DNA of 64,000 bases from Streptomyces griseus (GCA_945865365.1 CAMBDL010000005.1:1-64000); one strand, 5' to 3'. Numbered from the stretch's first letter, positions 30,046-39,710 are shown. The notes: generated by a model from the sequence alone, not told the origin. Numbers and translations: made by a program.

Positions 30046-30051
30046 AGCATA
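30046..30051 (-). promoter_or_regulatory. Probable -10 box of the resA-ccdA-resB-ccsB operon
   Basis: TATGCT on the minus strand, followed by exactly six bases and the ATG of the histidine phosphatase gene. Confidence 0.6.
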
Positions 30052-30077
30052 AAGCGTCCCTCAGAGCTCAAGTTCGT

Positions 30078-30083
30078 TAAGGT
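30078..30083 (+). promoter_or_regulatory. Probable -10 box of the HAD hydrolase gene
   Basis: TAAGGT, then exactly six bases, then ATG at 30090. No ribosome binding site is present. Confidence 0.6.
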
Positions 30084-30089
30084 AGTGAC

Positions 30090-30857
30090 ATGGCACTCAC
30101 GGCGAAGCGAGCAGCCTTTTTTGATGTAGATAACACGCTAATCCGTGGCTCCACGATCTACTTTCTTGGGCGTGGCATGTACCAACGTGGATATTTCACG
30201 AAAAAGGATATCTCCCGCTTTGTTCTAGCTAATCTGCGATTTCGTTTAACAGGTAAAGAAAATAGAGAAGAGATAGCTCGCTTTCAAGAATCTGCAACAA
30301 ATTTTATTGGTGGCCATAGCGTCAAAGATATTGAAGCAATTGCTCAAGAGATTTACGATGAGTTTGTTTCTCCTGCAATGTGGCAAGGAACGATTGATAT
30401 TGCACAAAAGCACTTAGCAAGTGATGAAGAAGTATGGTTAGTTACTGCCGCTCCGGAAGACATGGCTGTTCTTATTGCTAATCGCTTAGGATTTACTGGA
30501 GCTTTGGGAAGTAAAGCGCAGGTTAAAGATGGTGCTTACACAGGTGAGATGCTCGGCGCTCTGTTGCATGGAAAAGAAAAGGCAATAGCTATAAGGGATC
30601 TTGCTCAACGCGTAGGTTTGAAATTAGAAGATTGCTATGCGTACTCAGATAGTCATAACGATCTACCGTTATTGCAGTGTGTGGGTCATCCATCGGCGAT
30701 TAACCCAGATGCGATTCTTGGCCTGCGTGCAATGGCTGAAGGGTGGCCAATTCATGATTTTCGGCGTGCCAGATTTATTGGCCGTGCGATTTCACCAGTT
30801 GTCGTGCGGCTTGCAGCCTTAGCAACATGGCTCACTCCAAGGCGAAAGCGTCGTTGA
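30090..30857 (+). CDS. HAD-IB family hydrolase (SerB-like)
   Basis: A 255-residue haloacid-dehalogenase phosphatase of subfamily IB. The nucleophile motif FFDVDNTLIRGST is at the N-terminus, motif II is VTAAPEDM, and motif III/IV is YSDSHNDLPLL. The C-terminal 50 residues contain a basic, partly hydrophobic tail ending PRRKRR. It is divergent from the phosphatase operon with 50 bases between. Phosphoserine phosphatase is one possible activity, but the substrate is not decided by the sequence. Confidence 0.88.
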   Translation: MALTAKRAAFFDVDNTLIRGSTIYFLGRGMYQRGYFTKKDISRFVLANLRFRLTGKENREEIARFQESATNFIGGHSVKDIEAIAQEIYDEFVSPAMWQGTIDIAQKHLASDEEVWLVTAAPEDMAVLIANRLGFTGALGSKAQVKDGAYTGEMLGALLHGKEKAIAIRDLAQRVGLKLEDCYAYSDSHNDLPLLQCVGHPSAINPDAILGLRAMAEGWPIHDFRRARFIGRAISPVVVRLAALATWLTPRRKRR

Positions 30858-30897
30858 TTACGCAATAAGTACTAAAGCCCAGTAATGTAAGCAAGTT

Positions 30898-33093
30898 ATG
30901 GAAATGCGCTCATTCTCCGACTACTTACGTAGTGTCGATGACGCTGCGCTTTTAGAGCTTTTTGTTAAGCGCCCCGATCTTGTAGTACCAGTGCCACCAG
31001 ATGTTGCATCTCTTGCAGTACGTGCCTGTTCTCCGCCTAGTTTGGCTCGTGCAATTGATTCACTTAATCATTGGCAGTTTCAAGTTCTTGAGGCGGCGGC
31101 GGCATCAAATGAGCCATTCTCAATTAAATCAGTTGCAGGATTAACTGATAAATCTAGTTCTAGCGCTCTAACTTTTTTAATTTCGATGGGTTTAATATAT
31201 CCATCAAGTGATGGAATGCGCCTTCCTTCTCAGTTACGTGAAGTGCTTGGAAATGAGCCTGCTGGGCTTGGTCCAGCCTCAATGGTCAAACTTAAATTAG
31301 CAGATCTCGATAATGCGCCAGCTGATGCTAAGCGAGCACTTGAACGTTTAGTCTGGGGGCCACCTCGTGGAAGCGTTGGAGACATTAAAAATCCTGGACC
31401 AGGTGTTGCTTGGCTATTGGAAAGAAAATTTTTAGTACCTCTTGATCAGCGGACAGTTGTTCTGCCCCGTGAAGTTGCGATTTATTGTCGTGGTGGAAAA
31501 ATTCATAAAGAAAACCTTATAAATGCACCGCTTTTAACTGGTGCTATTCGTGATGAAAGACAGATTAATCTGGCATCAATTGCAAATATTTCAACTGTAC
31601 TGCGCTGGGTTGAAGAGTTATTAAATTTTTGGGCACAGGAACCGGCTGATGCTCTGCGTGCCGGGGGGCTGGGCGTACGCGATCTTAAAATTATTTCAAC
31701 CCATCTCGGTGTTGATGAATCGTGCACTGCCTTTATCACCGAACTTGCATTTCTGACCTCACTAATAAGTGTTGATTCAGATGATCGAATAATGCCCAGC
31801 AATAAGTTTGATGTCTGGCTGATGCAAACGCCCGCAGATAGATGGCAAGCTTTGGCCGCGGCTTGGTTAATCACTTCAAGAGCTAGCGGGCTGGTTGGCC
31901 GAGCAGAAGCAAAAAATGTTGCAGCACTTGGTCCTGAGTTAGATCGAGTTAATGCTGCGCGTGTTCGCGCACTTACTCTTTCAATTCTTAAAGAGAATCA
32001 AGGAACTGCGCCGAATTTAGCCTCATTTAACTCACTTCTTACGTGGCGCGCACCTGTTCGACGAAACTCATCGATGCAGGAAGAGCTTGCATCGTGGAGC
32101 TTACGTGAGGCTGAATGGCTTGGAATTACTGGTCAAGGTGCGCTTTCTCACTATGGTCTGGCTTTCCTTGACGGTGGCGACATGAGTTTTATTAATAAAG
32201 ATCTTCCAAAAACTGTCGACCATATCCTCATACAAAGTGATAACACGGCAATTGCTCCAGGGCCGTTAGAGCACGAAATCTCACAACAGTTGGCGATTAT
32301 GGCCGAAATTGAAAGCCGCGGCGGAGCAACTGTTTATAGATTTAGTGAAGCCACAATACGCAGAGCTTTAGATCATGGAAAAACTGGAGATGAGATAAAA
32401 GCATTTTTGATTAAGACTTCCAAGACTCCAATGCCACAACCACTTGAATATCTAATTGTTGATGTTGCAAAGAAGCATGGAAAGTTACGCGTTGGGAACA
32501 CTGCTTCATTCCTCCGATGCGAAGACACTGCATTGTTAGCACAAATTATGAATGATAAAAAGTTAGAAGTTCTTGCGCTAAGACGGATAGCACCAGAAGT
32601 AATTATTTGTAATCATGATGCAGTTGATGTAATGCGCCTTCTACGCGAAACGGGTTATTTACCGGCAGCAGAATCTGCCAATGGTTTAATTTTGACTGGC
32701 ACCCGGACCAACCGTGCGCAAACAAAACCACGTCCTCCAAGAATTATTGGAGAGATTGAAATTCCAGATAGTGACACGCTTAACGCTGCAATCCGCGCCA
32801 TACGTACAGGTGAAAAGTCGAGTCATAAACAGGCCCATCTTCGACAAGTTGCTAATGAAGCATTGGGTGCACTGCCACGAAGCACGGCAAATGAAACGAT
32901 GGATTTAGTAAATAGATATATTCTGGAGGAGAAATCGCTTTCTATTGGGTATGCCGATAACAATGGCGCGGTAACTCACCGAATAATCGATCCAATTCGC
33001 GTAAGTGCTGGAGCCTTAATCGCCCGTGACCACGCAACCGGGGAAGTACAGTCCTTTCGAATTCCGCGCATCACCGGCGTGGCTGCGTTATAG
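30898..33093 (+). CDS. Helicase_C_3 / XPB-associated protein
   Basis: A 731-residue cytoplasmic protein that resembles the actinobacterial proteins found beside XPB helicases (Rv0862c position in M. tuberculosis). These carry a Helicase_C_3 domain similar to the N-terminal part of XPB; here it should lie around residues 430-560 (VDHILIQSDNTAIAPGPL onwards). The C-terminal 80 residues look like a WYL-type fold (LSIGYADNNG..RIIDPIRV). No Walker motif is present, so it is not a helicase itself. Probable role in DNA repair with XPB. TAATGT lies nine bases before the ATG. Confidence 0.82.
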   Translation: MEMRSFSDYLRSVDDAALLELFVKRPDLVVPVPPDVASLAVRACSPPSLARAIDSLNHWQFQVLEAAAASNEPFSIKSVAGLTDKSSSSALTFLISMGLIYPSSDGMRLPSQLREVLGNEPAGLGPASMVKLKLADLDNAPADAKRALERLVWGPPRGSVGDIKNPGPGVAWLLERKFLVPLDQRTVVLPREVAIYCRGGKIHKENLINAPLLTGAIRDERQINLASIANISTVLRWVEELLNFWAQEPADALRAGGLGVRDLKIISTHLGVDESCTAFITELAFLTSLISVDSDDRIMPSNKFDVWLMQTPADRWQALAAAWLITSRASGLVGRAEAKNVAALGPELDRVNAARVRALTLSILKENQGTAPNLASFNSLLTWRAPVRRNSSMQEELASWSLREAEWLGITGQGALSHYGLAFLDGGDMSFINKDLPKTVDHILIQSDNTAIAPGPLEHEISQQLAIMAEIESRGGATVYRFSEATIRRALDHGKTGDEIKAFLIKTSKTPMPQPLEYLIVDVAKKHGKLRVGNTASFLRCEDTALLAQIMNDKKLEVLALRRIAPEVIICNHDAVDVMRLLRETGYLPAAESANGLILTGTRTNRAQTKPRPPRIIGEIEIPDSDTLNAAIRAIRTGEKSSHKQAHLRQVANEALGALPRSTANETMDLVNRYILEEKSLSIGYADNNGAVTHRIIDPIRVSAGALIARDHATGEVQSFRIPRITGVAAL

Positions 33094-33096
33094 ACT
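33091..33096 (+). promoter_or_regulatory. Probable -10 box formed partly by a stop codon
   Basis: TAGACT, six bases, then ATG at 33103. The first three bases are the TAG stop of the preceding gene. Confidence 0.6.
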
Positions 33097-33102
33097 TGCG
33101 CC

Positions 33103-34164
33103 ATGTTGTCCGCGCTAGAAAAACTCGTGAGGTTGGAGTCCCCAACCGAAGATCTAGATGCCTGTCGTCACGTTGTTGCACTTGCATCTGAATTAGCTCT
33201 TGAGGTTTTAGGTTCGCCTGCAACTATCCAAGAAGTAAAAGGGCGCCCAGTATTTTGGTGGGGCTCTGAAAATCCTGAGGTAATCGTGCTTGCACATTTA
33301 GACACTGTTTGGCCAAAAGGCTCATTTGAACCAGTATGGAGCGTTGAAGGAGATGCAGCACGCGGTCCAGGTGTCTTTGATATGAAAGCTGGCTTTATAC
33401 AAGCGCTCTATGCAATGCATGGAATCTCTGGTGCTGCAGCACTCGTTGCAACAACTGATGAAGAAACTGGAAGCGTGACTAGTAAAGAGTTCATAAAAGA
33501 TATTTCGAGTAAGGCTAAAGCGGTATTAGTGATTGAAGCCTCCCTAAACGGCAAAGTGAAAACTGGGCGTAAAGGTACTGCGATGTATCAAGTTCGAATT
33601 CATGGAAAAGCATCACACGCTGGACTAGAGCCCGAAAAAGGTGAAAACTCAACGGTAGAAATGGCGCATGCAATTCTGAGCATTACAGAGCTCGAGAATA
33701 AATCTCTGGGAACAACTGTAGTTCCAACAATGTTGCGCGCCGGAAATACAACTAACACTGTTCCGAATTTAGCTGTATTAGACATAGATGTACGATCATT
33801 TTCAATGGCTGAAATCGAACGAGTAGATGCAGCAATTCGAAACTTGCAGGCAGTCAATCCTGCAACACGTTATGAAATCTCTGGTGGTTTTAATCGACCC
33901 CCGCTGGAAACTACATCAACTATGGCGCTTTATGAACGTGCGGCTAGAGTTGCCGCCACTTTAGGTATGCCGCCACTTGAACACGCATCCGTTGGCGGTG
34001 CCAGTGACGGCAACTTCGCAGCTGCTGCAGGTGCACAAGTTCTAGATGGCTTAGGTGCAATAGGCGATGGCGCTCATGCTGCTCACGAGTGGGTAGACAT
34101 CACCACTCTTAAGCCTCAAAGCGCTTTTTTACATGCGCTCATTAGGGACTTACTTAATGACTGA
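33103..34164 (+). CDS. M20 family metallopeptidase
   Basis: A 353-residue M20/CPG2-like peptidase, probably cytoplasmic as no signal peptide is seen. The metal ligands are recognisable: H in LAHLDTVWP, D in GPGVFDMKAG, the catalytic and ligand glutamates in TTDEETGS, and the last histidine in GDGAHAAHEWV. The dimerisation domain contains HGKASHAGLEPEKGENS. Glutamate carboxypeptidase or acetylornithine/succinyl-diaminopimelate deacylase activity are possible; the substrate is not decided. It sits between the Helicase_C_3 and XPB genes and overlaps XPB by eight bases. Confidence 0.9.
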   Translation: MLSALEKLVRLESPTEDLDACRHVVALASELALEVLGSPATIQEVKGRPVFWWGSENPEVIVLAHLDTVWPKGSFEPVWSVEGDAARGPGVFDMKAGFIQALYAMHGISGAAALVATTDEETGSVTSKEFIKDISSKAKAVLVIEASLNGKVKTGRKGTAMYQVRIHGKASHAGLEPEKGENSTVEMAHAILSITELENKSLGTTVVPTMLRAGNTTNTVPNLAVLDIDVRSFSMAEIERVDAAIRNLQAVNPATRYEISGGFNRPPLETTSTMALYERAARVAATLGMPPLEHASVGGASDGNFAAAAGAQVLDGLGAIGDGAHAAHEWVDITTLKPQSAFLHALIRDLLND

Positions 34165-35806
34165 TGGACCGTTAATCGTTCAAAGCGATAAGACGTTACT
34201 TTTAGATATCGATCATCCATTATCTACTGAGTGCCGACGTGCGATTGCACCATTTGCTGAATTAGAGCGTTCTCCGGAGCACATCCATACGTATCGTTTA
34301 ACCCCTCTGGGTTTGTGGAATGCTCGTGCTGCTGGCCATGATGCTGAGCAAGTTATTGATACGCTCATTAAATATTCGCGATACGCGGTTCCACATTCAA
34401 TATTGATAGATGTCGCAGAGACAATGTCGCGATATGGACGTTTACGTCTTGAAGCTGATCCAGTACATGGCCTCATTCTTGTCACTACAGATACTGCCGT
34501 ACTCGAAGAAGTAATACGTGCACGCAAAATTGCACCTTTGCTTGGTGCCAGAATCGATGCACAAACGATTGCAGTTTTGCCGAGCCAGCGCGGTCAGATC
34601 AAACAGTCACTGTTGCGCTTAGGTTGGCCGGCTGAAGATTTTGCCGGCTATGTAGATGGCCAAGCTCATGCTATTGATCTTGTTCAAAACGATTGGAAAA
34701 TACGTCCGTACCAAGAGTTAGCTGCTGAAGGTTTTTGGCATGGTGGCTCAGGAGTAGTTGTATTGCCGTGTGGAGCAGGAAAGACAATTGTTGGTGCGGC
34801 AGCAATGGCACACGCAAAAGCAACAACATTAATTTTGGTAACAAATACAATTGCTGCTCGCCAGTGGCGAGAAGAGTTGCTCAAGCGAACAACACTCAAT
34901 GAAGACGAGATTGGTGAATACTCTGGAGCCAAGAAAGAGATTCGCCCTGTAACTATCGCGACATATCAAGTGATGACTAAGAAGAAAAATGGCCTATATG
35001 CCCACCTAGACCTCTTTGATTCTTATGACTGGGGCTTGATTATCTACGATGAAGTGCACTTATTACCCGCACCAATCTTTCGCTTTACAGCAGATATTCA
35101 ATCTCGCCGGCGCTTAGGTTTAACTGCAACGCTCGTGCGAGAAGATGGCATGGAGGGCGAAGTTTTTTCACTAATTGGGCCCAAGCGATATGACGTTCCT
35201 TGGAAAGAGATTGAGTCACAAGGTTATATCGCCCCCGCCGAATGTATTGAAGTTCGAGTTAACTTAACTGAGAGTGAAAGATTGTTATATGCAACCGCTG
35301 AACCTGAAAATCGCTACCGAACTTGTGCAACAACACGTACTAAGCGTGATGTCGTTGAAGCTCTTGTCGAAAAACATAGTGGCGAACAAATCTTAGTAAT
35401 TGGACAGTACATCGACCAACTCGATGAACTCTCAGAGACCCTTGGAGTTCCACTCATTAAGGGTGATACCCCAATTAAGGAGCGCGAAGTTCTCTTTAAT
35501 AAATTTAGAACCGGTGAAATTACGTGTCTTGTAGTTTCAAAAGTTGCTAATTTTTCAATTGACCTGCCTGATGCAACAATTGCGATTCAGGTCTCAGGAG
35601 CTTTCGGAAGTCGCCAAGAGGAGGCTCAGCGATTAGGGCGAATCCTTCGTCCTAAATCTGACGGGCGAAGCGCAAAGTTTTATTCAGTAATTTCTCGTGA
35701 CACCATCGATCAGGACTTTGCTCAAAACCGCCAACGTTTCTTAGCTGAACAAGGCTATTCGTACAAAATTATCGACGCTGACGATGTTTTTCAAGGCAAG
35801 ATCTAA
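34157..35806 (+). CDS. XPB-type DNA repair helicase
   Basis: A 549-residue superfamily 2 helicase like mycobacterial Ercc3. Walker A is LPCGAGKTIVGAA, the DEAH-type box is IIYDEVHLLPA, motif III is LGLTATLVREDG, and the arginine finger motif is QRLGRILRPK. The N-terminal 140 residues are the damage-recognition part. An in-frame start at 34133 lies inside the peptidase gene; the ATG at 34157, protein MTDGPLIVQ, is preferred and gives an eight-base overlap (ATGACTGA). The 3' end overlaps the convergent glutaredoxin gene by 38 bases. Confidence 0.94.
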   Translation: MTDGPLIVQSDKTLLLDIDHPLSTECRRAIAPFAELERSPEHIHTYRLTPLGLWNARAAGHDAEQVIDTLIKYSRYAVPHSILIDVAETMSRYGRLRLEADPVHGLILVTTDTAVLEEVIRARKIAPLLGARIDAQTIAVLPSQRGQIKQSLLRLGWPAEDFAGYVDGQAHAIDLVQNDWKIRPYQELAAEGFWHGGSGVVVLPCGAGKTIVGAAAMAHAKATTLILVTNTIAARQWREELLKRTTLNEDEIGEYSGAKKEIRPVTIATYQVMTKKKNGLYAHLDLFDSYDWGLIIYDEVHLLPAPIFRFTADIQSRRRLGLTATLVREDGMEGEVFSLIGPKRYDVPWKEIESQGYIAPAECIEVRVNLTESERLLYATAEPENRYRTCATTRTKRDVVEALVEKHSGEQILVIGQYIDQLDELSETLGVPLIKGDTPIKEREVLFNKFRTGEITCLVVSKVANFSIDLPDATIAIQVSGAFGSRQEEAQRLGRILRPKSDGRSAKFYSVISRDTIDQDFAQNRQRFLAEQGYSYKIIDADDVFQGKI

Positions 35807-36071
35807 AGCGTTCGGGATCAACTCTCCAAAAATCGTGATGTTCACCGTCAATATGTATGACTGGAATCTGTTCACCATAAAGTTTCTCTAGTTCTGAATT
35901 TCCATCGATATAAATTTTTTCAATCGAAAATTCAAGTTCGCTCTGCAGAGATTCAAGGGTCTCTACAGCTACCTCACAAAGATGGCAACCATGTCTGGTG
36001 AAAATGGAGACCACAGGAGCATTAACCCTGTTAGTTTGCTTAAAGAATTCTGATTCCTCGCTTTGAGTCAC
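35769..36071 (-). CDS. Glutaredoxin-like protein
   Basis: A 100-residue thioredoxin-fold protein. The active site HGCHLCEVA has a CxxC pair near residue 29, and the cis-proline segment is QIPVIHIDGE. It belongs to the glutaredoxin-like DUF836 group common in Actinobacteria. The GTG start has no ribosome site; a weak GATGAT hexamer lies six bases upstream. Its last 38 bases are shared with the XPB 3' end on the other strand. Partner unknown. Confidence 0.88.
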   Translation of the reverse strand: MTQSEESEFFKQTNRVNAPVVSIFTRHGCHLCEVAVETLESLQSELEFSIEKIYIDGNSELEKLYGEQIPVIHIDGEHHDFWRVDPERFRSCLEKHRQRR

Positions 36072-36092
36072 GGAGGAATCATCTCACCCTGC

Positions 36093-36098
36093 TAACGT
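36093..36098 (+). promoter_or_regulatory. Probable -10 box of the secreted metallopeptidase gene
   Basis: TAACGT, exactly six bases, then GTG at 36105. It lies in a 33-base divergent gap. Confidence 0.6.
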
Positions 36099-36104
36099 GA
36101 GCAG

Positions 36105-38504
36105 GTGCAGAAATCCTCCATGAGACGGTTGTGGGCAATCTCCTTGTCTGTGGCTCTTGTGGCTTCAATATTTTCAGCTCCGCCTTCTCACGCTCTTTTT
36201 CGAGTTATACCCGCACTGAACTGGGGAAATATTTACGCAGGTATTGCAACGAACCCATCAAGCTACGACCGACCTAAACTTGGTAATCTACAAGTGCAGT
36301 CACAATTTATTGTTAAGTACAACAGTTTTCCCGCATGGGCGAAAAATGAGGTTCAGGCGGCAATTGATATCTGGGCAAGTAGTTTCCCCTCATCAGTGCC
36401 AATCAGTGTGGACGCAACATGGGGAGGAGTCAACTCTATTGGGCTCCTCGGGAGCGCTAATGCGGTTAATTTCTACTCAGCATTTTCAGGAGCTCCAGAC
36501 CCTTCACTGTGGTATCCCTCTGCTCTTGCAAATGCATTAGCAGGCAGAGATTTAGATAAATCAAAGCCTGAGATCATTATCCAGGTCAATTCAAGCGCGC
36601 AATGGAATGTGCGCGGAGATGGAAAACCTACTAAAAATGAATTTGATCTAGAATCGGTATTTCTTCATGAAATTGCACACGGCTTAGGATTTGTATCTAA
36701 TAGCGCATATGGTTTAACGAGTGATGCGGATAATAACTTCGTGGCAGTTGGAAGTCTTGAACAACCAACGCCTTTCGATGCATACACCCTAACCACAGAT
36801 GGACGCAGACTCGCAGATGTACCAACTCCATCGACACAATTAGCATCTACATTAACCTCACCTATTTATTGGTCTGGTCAACTTGGAATCAAGGCAAATA
36901 ATGGTGAGAAGCCGAAACTATTTGCGCCAAGCCGCTTTCTACCGGGCTCATCAATTAGTCATTTAGATGAAGAGGTTTTCGCAAACTCTGGTCTTAACTC
37001 TCTCATGTCGCCTAACCTTGACCCGGGTGAAATCTATAGAGAGCTTGGGCCACTTGTTCTGGCGATGATGGAAGATATGCGTAATAAGCCACCTGCTGGA
37101 ACTTCTTCAGAACCGCCCAACCCCCCTAGAAATGCCAAGGCATATGTGGGAGATAAGTCTGCACTTATAGTTTTTGACCCGCCCTCAAATGTGCGAACTG
37201 CACAAATCAGTGAATATATTGTTAAGAATCTCAAGACTGGTTTTGAAAAAAGTGTAACTTCAAGTCCTGTAGTCATGCCTGACTTAATTAATGGAAGTTT
37301 GTATAGTTTTAGTGTTACAGCTCGAAATATAGTTGGCGATTCACTGCCAGTATTAACTGGCTCCGTGCTAGCCCAATCCTCATGGAAAAGTACGGTTTTA
37401 GATTCAGCTGCTGATGCGCAGAACATAGCCAGTGCCACATTCAATGGTCAGTCGGTTATTGCCTACTCAGACTCAAAAACTGGTGACTTAAAACTCGCCT
37501 TATACGATGGGAATGTTTGGAAAAAAATTACCGTTGATGGGGCCGGTGGAACTAATGGACGCACGCGATCATCGGTTAATGGGCCCATATCTATGTGTGT
37601 CAATGGTGCCCTCACAAAGCAAACACTTCATATTTTCTATCCAGATCAAGTCAATAAAGATCTACGTTATGCGACTTTCAATGGGAAGAGTTTTACTTTT
37701 GAAGTAGTAGATGGAAATGGATTAAGCATAAATGATTATGCTGATCCTAAGCGAGTGCGTTCAGCTGCTGAAGTAAATATCTCAAACGCATGCGTTGCCA
37801 CACCAAATACAATTCAAGTTTTTTATCGAGATGAGACGCAAGGAATTTTACTAGGTGCGGTGAAGGTAAATAATAAGCATTGGCAGTATGAAATGGTTGA
37901 CGGTGATAGTAATCTGAAAAATCGAACAACGGGAGACGTTGGATATCACCTATCTGCAATCTTCGATGGCTCACAAACAGTGGTTTTATATGATTCCGTA
38001 GTTGAGGTTAATCAAAAGAAAGAGATAGTGAACGGGCAGATACGAGTTGCTTCTCGGGCAGCTACTGATGCTTCTGGATGGACCTATCAGAGCCTAGATT
38101 TCTCAACAGATAAGGCGACAGTCTTTGGTTTTGATGTTGCCTTAGCAAAGGTTGGTAAGGATGTAATCGCAGTCTGGCTTGCCAGTTCATTAGTCTCACA
38201 ATCAAAACCAGATCAAATTCGCTGGGCAAAGTTAAGTACGCCTACGCTTATTAGCTCACTTGCGCCTGTAAATTTCGGTTCACCACATGCAGATATACAT
38301 ATTGATGGAACAACTCTCATCTTTGGATGCCAAGAACGTTTGTGCTCTCTCGATACGAAGAAGTCATCCTCTGAACAAGGAGCGATTAATTTAGTCAGAA
38401 ATGTCCAAGGAAGTGAAGCGACACAAAGTGCATGGGTTATTGTGAAAAAAGTTAAATACTTAGCCACAAGCATGCACGGCAAGCTTGTCCTTCTAAAACC
38501 GTAA
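36105..38504 (+). CDS. Secreted HExxH metallopeptidase with FnIII domain
   Basis: A 799-residue exported protein. A signal peptide ends near SHA (28-30). The peptidase domain covers about 60-325, with HEIAHGLGF at 188-196, an SHLDE segment at 285-289 and a likely Met-turn LMSP at 300-303. The usual metzincin third histidine (HExxHxxGxxH) is absent: asparagine stands there. His286 in SHLDE is a candidate third zinc ligand, which is my inference. A fibronectin type III domain follows at about 335-425, then about 370 residues of repeated beta segments that look like a propeller. GTG start without ribosome site. Substrate unknown. Confidence 0.82.
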   Translation: MQKSSMRRLWAISLSVALVASIFSAPPSHALFRVIPALNWGNIYAGIATNPSSYDRPKLGNLQVQSQFIVKYNSFPAWAKNEVQAAIDIWASSFPSSVPISVDATWGGVNSIGLLGSANAVNFYSAFSGAPDPSLWYPSALANALAGRDLDKSKPEIIIQVNSSAQWNVRGDGKPTKNEFDLESVFLHEIAHGLGFVSNSAYGLTSDADNNFVAVGSLEQPTPFDAYTLTTDGRRLADVPTPSTQLASTLTSPIYWSGQLGIKANNGEKPKLFAPSRFLPGSSISHLDEEVFANSGLNSLMSPNLDPGEIYRELGPLVLAMMEDMRNKPPAGTSSEPPNPPRNAKAYVGDKSALIVFDPPSNVRTAQISEYIVKNLKTGFEKSVTSSPVVMPDLINGSLYSFSVTARNIVGDSLPVLTGSVLAQSSWKSTVLDSAADAQNIASATFNGQSVIAYSDSKTGDLKLALYDGNVWKKITVDGAGGTNGRTRSSVNGPISMCVNGALTKQTLHIFYPDQVNKDLRYATFNGKSFTFEVVDGNGLSINDYADPKRVRSAAEVNISNACVATPNTIQVFYRDETQGILLGAVKVNNKHWQYEMVDGDSNLKNRTTGDVGYHLSAIFDGSQTVVLYDSVVEVNQKKEIVNGQIRVASRAATDASGWTYQSLDFSTDKATVFGFDVALAKVGKDVIAVWLASSLVSQSKPDQIRWAKLSTPTLISSLAPVNFGSPHADIHIDGTTLIFGCQERLCSLDTKKSSSEQGAINLVRNVQGSEATQSAWVIVKKVKYLATSMHGKLVLLKP

Positions 38505-38522
38505 TTATTATTTGGGTTACCT

Positions 38523-39710
38523 CTAGTTGAGAGAGAAAATCGAAACTGTTTCTTTGTCAGCGCTCAAACATAGAGGCCCTAGCGATTTAGAGCTCACCAG
38601 ACCAAGGACTTTACTCTGACTGGTTGGTGCTGCATATGCAGCAATGACTGAGCCTTTAGCGTCGAAACTGAGTAGTAGTGGTCTGGGAGCCTTAGGCGAC
38701 CAACGAGCAAGTTGTGTTACGGGCCCCACAGATGCGAAAAATGCATATGTCGATCCAGAAGTAAATGCTTGTCCTGTTGATGTAAATCGATGAGTCCATG
38801 ATGGAACATAAGAACTTGAAAATTTTGTAACTGCAGATTTGATCACTTTTCCAGATATAACCTCACCTGCTAATAGAAGAGATGAGGTAGCACTATTCCA
38901 ATTTCTCATTGACTTAGTTGCTGAACTTCGTACAACTGATAGCACTTGATTACTCTTTGAAATTTTCACAATAATGCCATCGGTTGTACCGACAAGTTTT
39001 TTACCTTTAAGTGTTTCTGCGCTGGAGCCAACAACGCTCAGCGAGCCATCGCTATGCCGCACCACAGCATCTAAGGTTGTGGATTCTGAACCGATAGAGA
39101 GTGGCTTACCAAATTCACCGCTTAATCCAGTGCTCACCACAAAACCTGAGCTTCCATTATTTGTTGCGGCAATCCCTGCGATTGAAACTCCATTTTGATC
39201 AACAGCGATCGAAGTAATGAGCACTGGTGATGTGTTTTCCAAGGTGAATTTACTTACTTCTTGCGTATTTTTATCAATTTTCCATAAAACAATGGTGCGT
39301 AAGCTTGTATCGAAATCTTCCGAGACTGCAGAGACGTTGTCTGGATTAAGAGTCGATGCGCTGGGTAGTGGAGTTGGGGTTGGAGGTATCTGCGAAATTG
39401 AACCTGCAATCCAAATATTGCCAGTGTTATCTATTGCTGCGCAGGTTGCAATAGATTGCACTTGCGGTTCTAAATCAACTTTCCACAGTTCTTCACCTGT
39501 TGCGTTGATTGTTCGAACAAAAGATCTTTCTAATTTTGTTCCATAAATCACCACAGTCGCGCCAGAGGTAACTATTCCGCTTACTTCGCCCACATTTCCT
39601 ATAGATGCTAACAATTTCAAATCACTAACCACAATCTGCGCTGGAGCAGCCACTCCGCTTGGTGAAAAAAGTAGGCTTGCTAGAAAAATAAGTAAAAGTA
39701 GCCGCTTCAC
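38523..39710 (-). CDS. Secreted beta-propeller-like protein, unknown function
   Basis: A 395-residue protein with a signal peptide (cleavage near GVAA, residue 22). The rest is made of repeated beta-rich blades with segments such as DNTGNIWIAGS, DQNGVSIAGIA and HSDGSLSVVGS, typical of propeller repeats. A proline/threonine linker (PPTPTPLPS) interrupts the second blade. The GTG start overlaps the proC stop (GTGA), so it seems to be translated with proC. No enzymatic motif was recognised. Confidence 0.75.
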   Translation of the reverse strand: MKRLLLLIFLASLLFSPSGVAAPAQIVVSDLKLLASIGNVGEVSGIVTSGATVVIYGTKLERSFVRTINATGEELWKVDLEPQVQSIATCAAIDNTGNIWIAGSISQIPPTPTPLPSASTLNPDNVSAVSEDFDTSLRTIVLWKIDKNTQEVSKFTLENTSPVLITSIAVDQNGVSIAGIAATNNGSSGFVVSTGLSGEFGKPLSIGSESTTLDAVVRHSDGSLSVVGSSAETLKGKKLVGTTDGIIVKISKSNQVLSVVRSSATKSMRNWNSATSSLLLAGEVISGKVIKSAVTKFSSSYVPSWTHRFTSTGQAFTSGSTYAFFASVGPVTQLARWSPKAPRPLLLSFDAKGSVIAAYAAPTSQSKVLGLVSSKSLGPLCLSADKETVSIFSLN

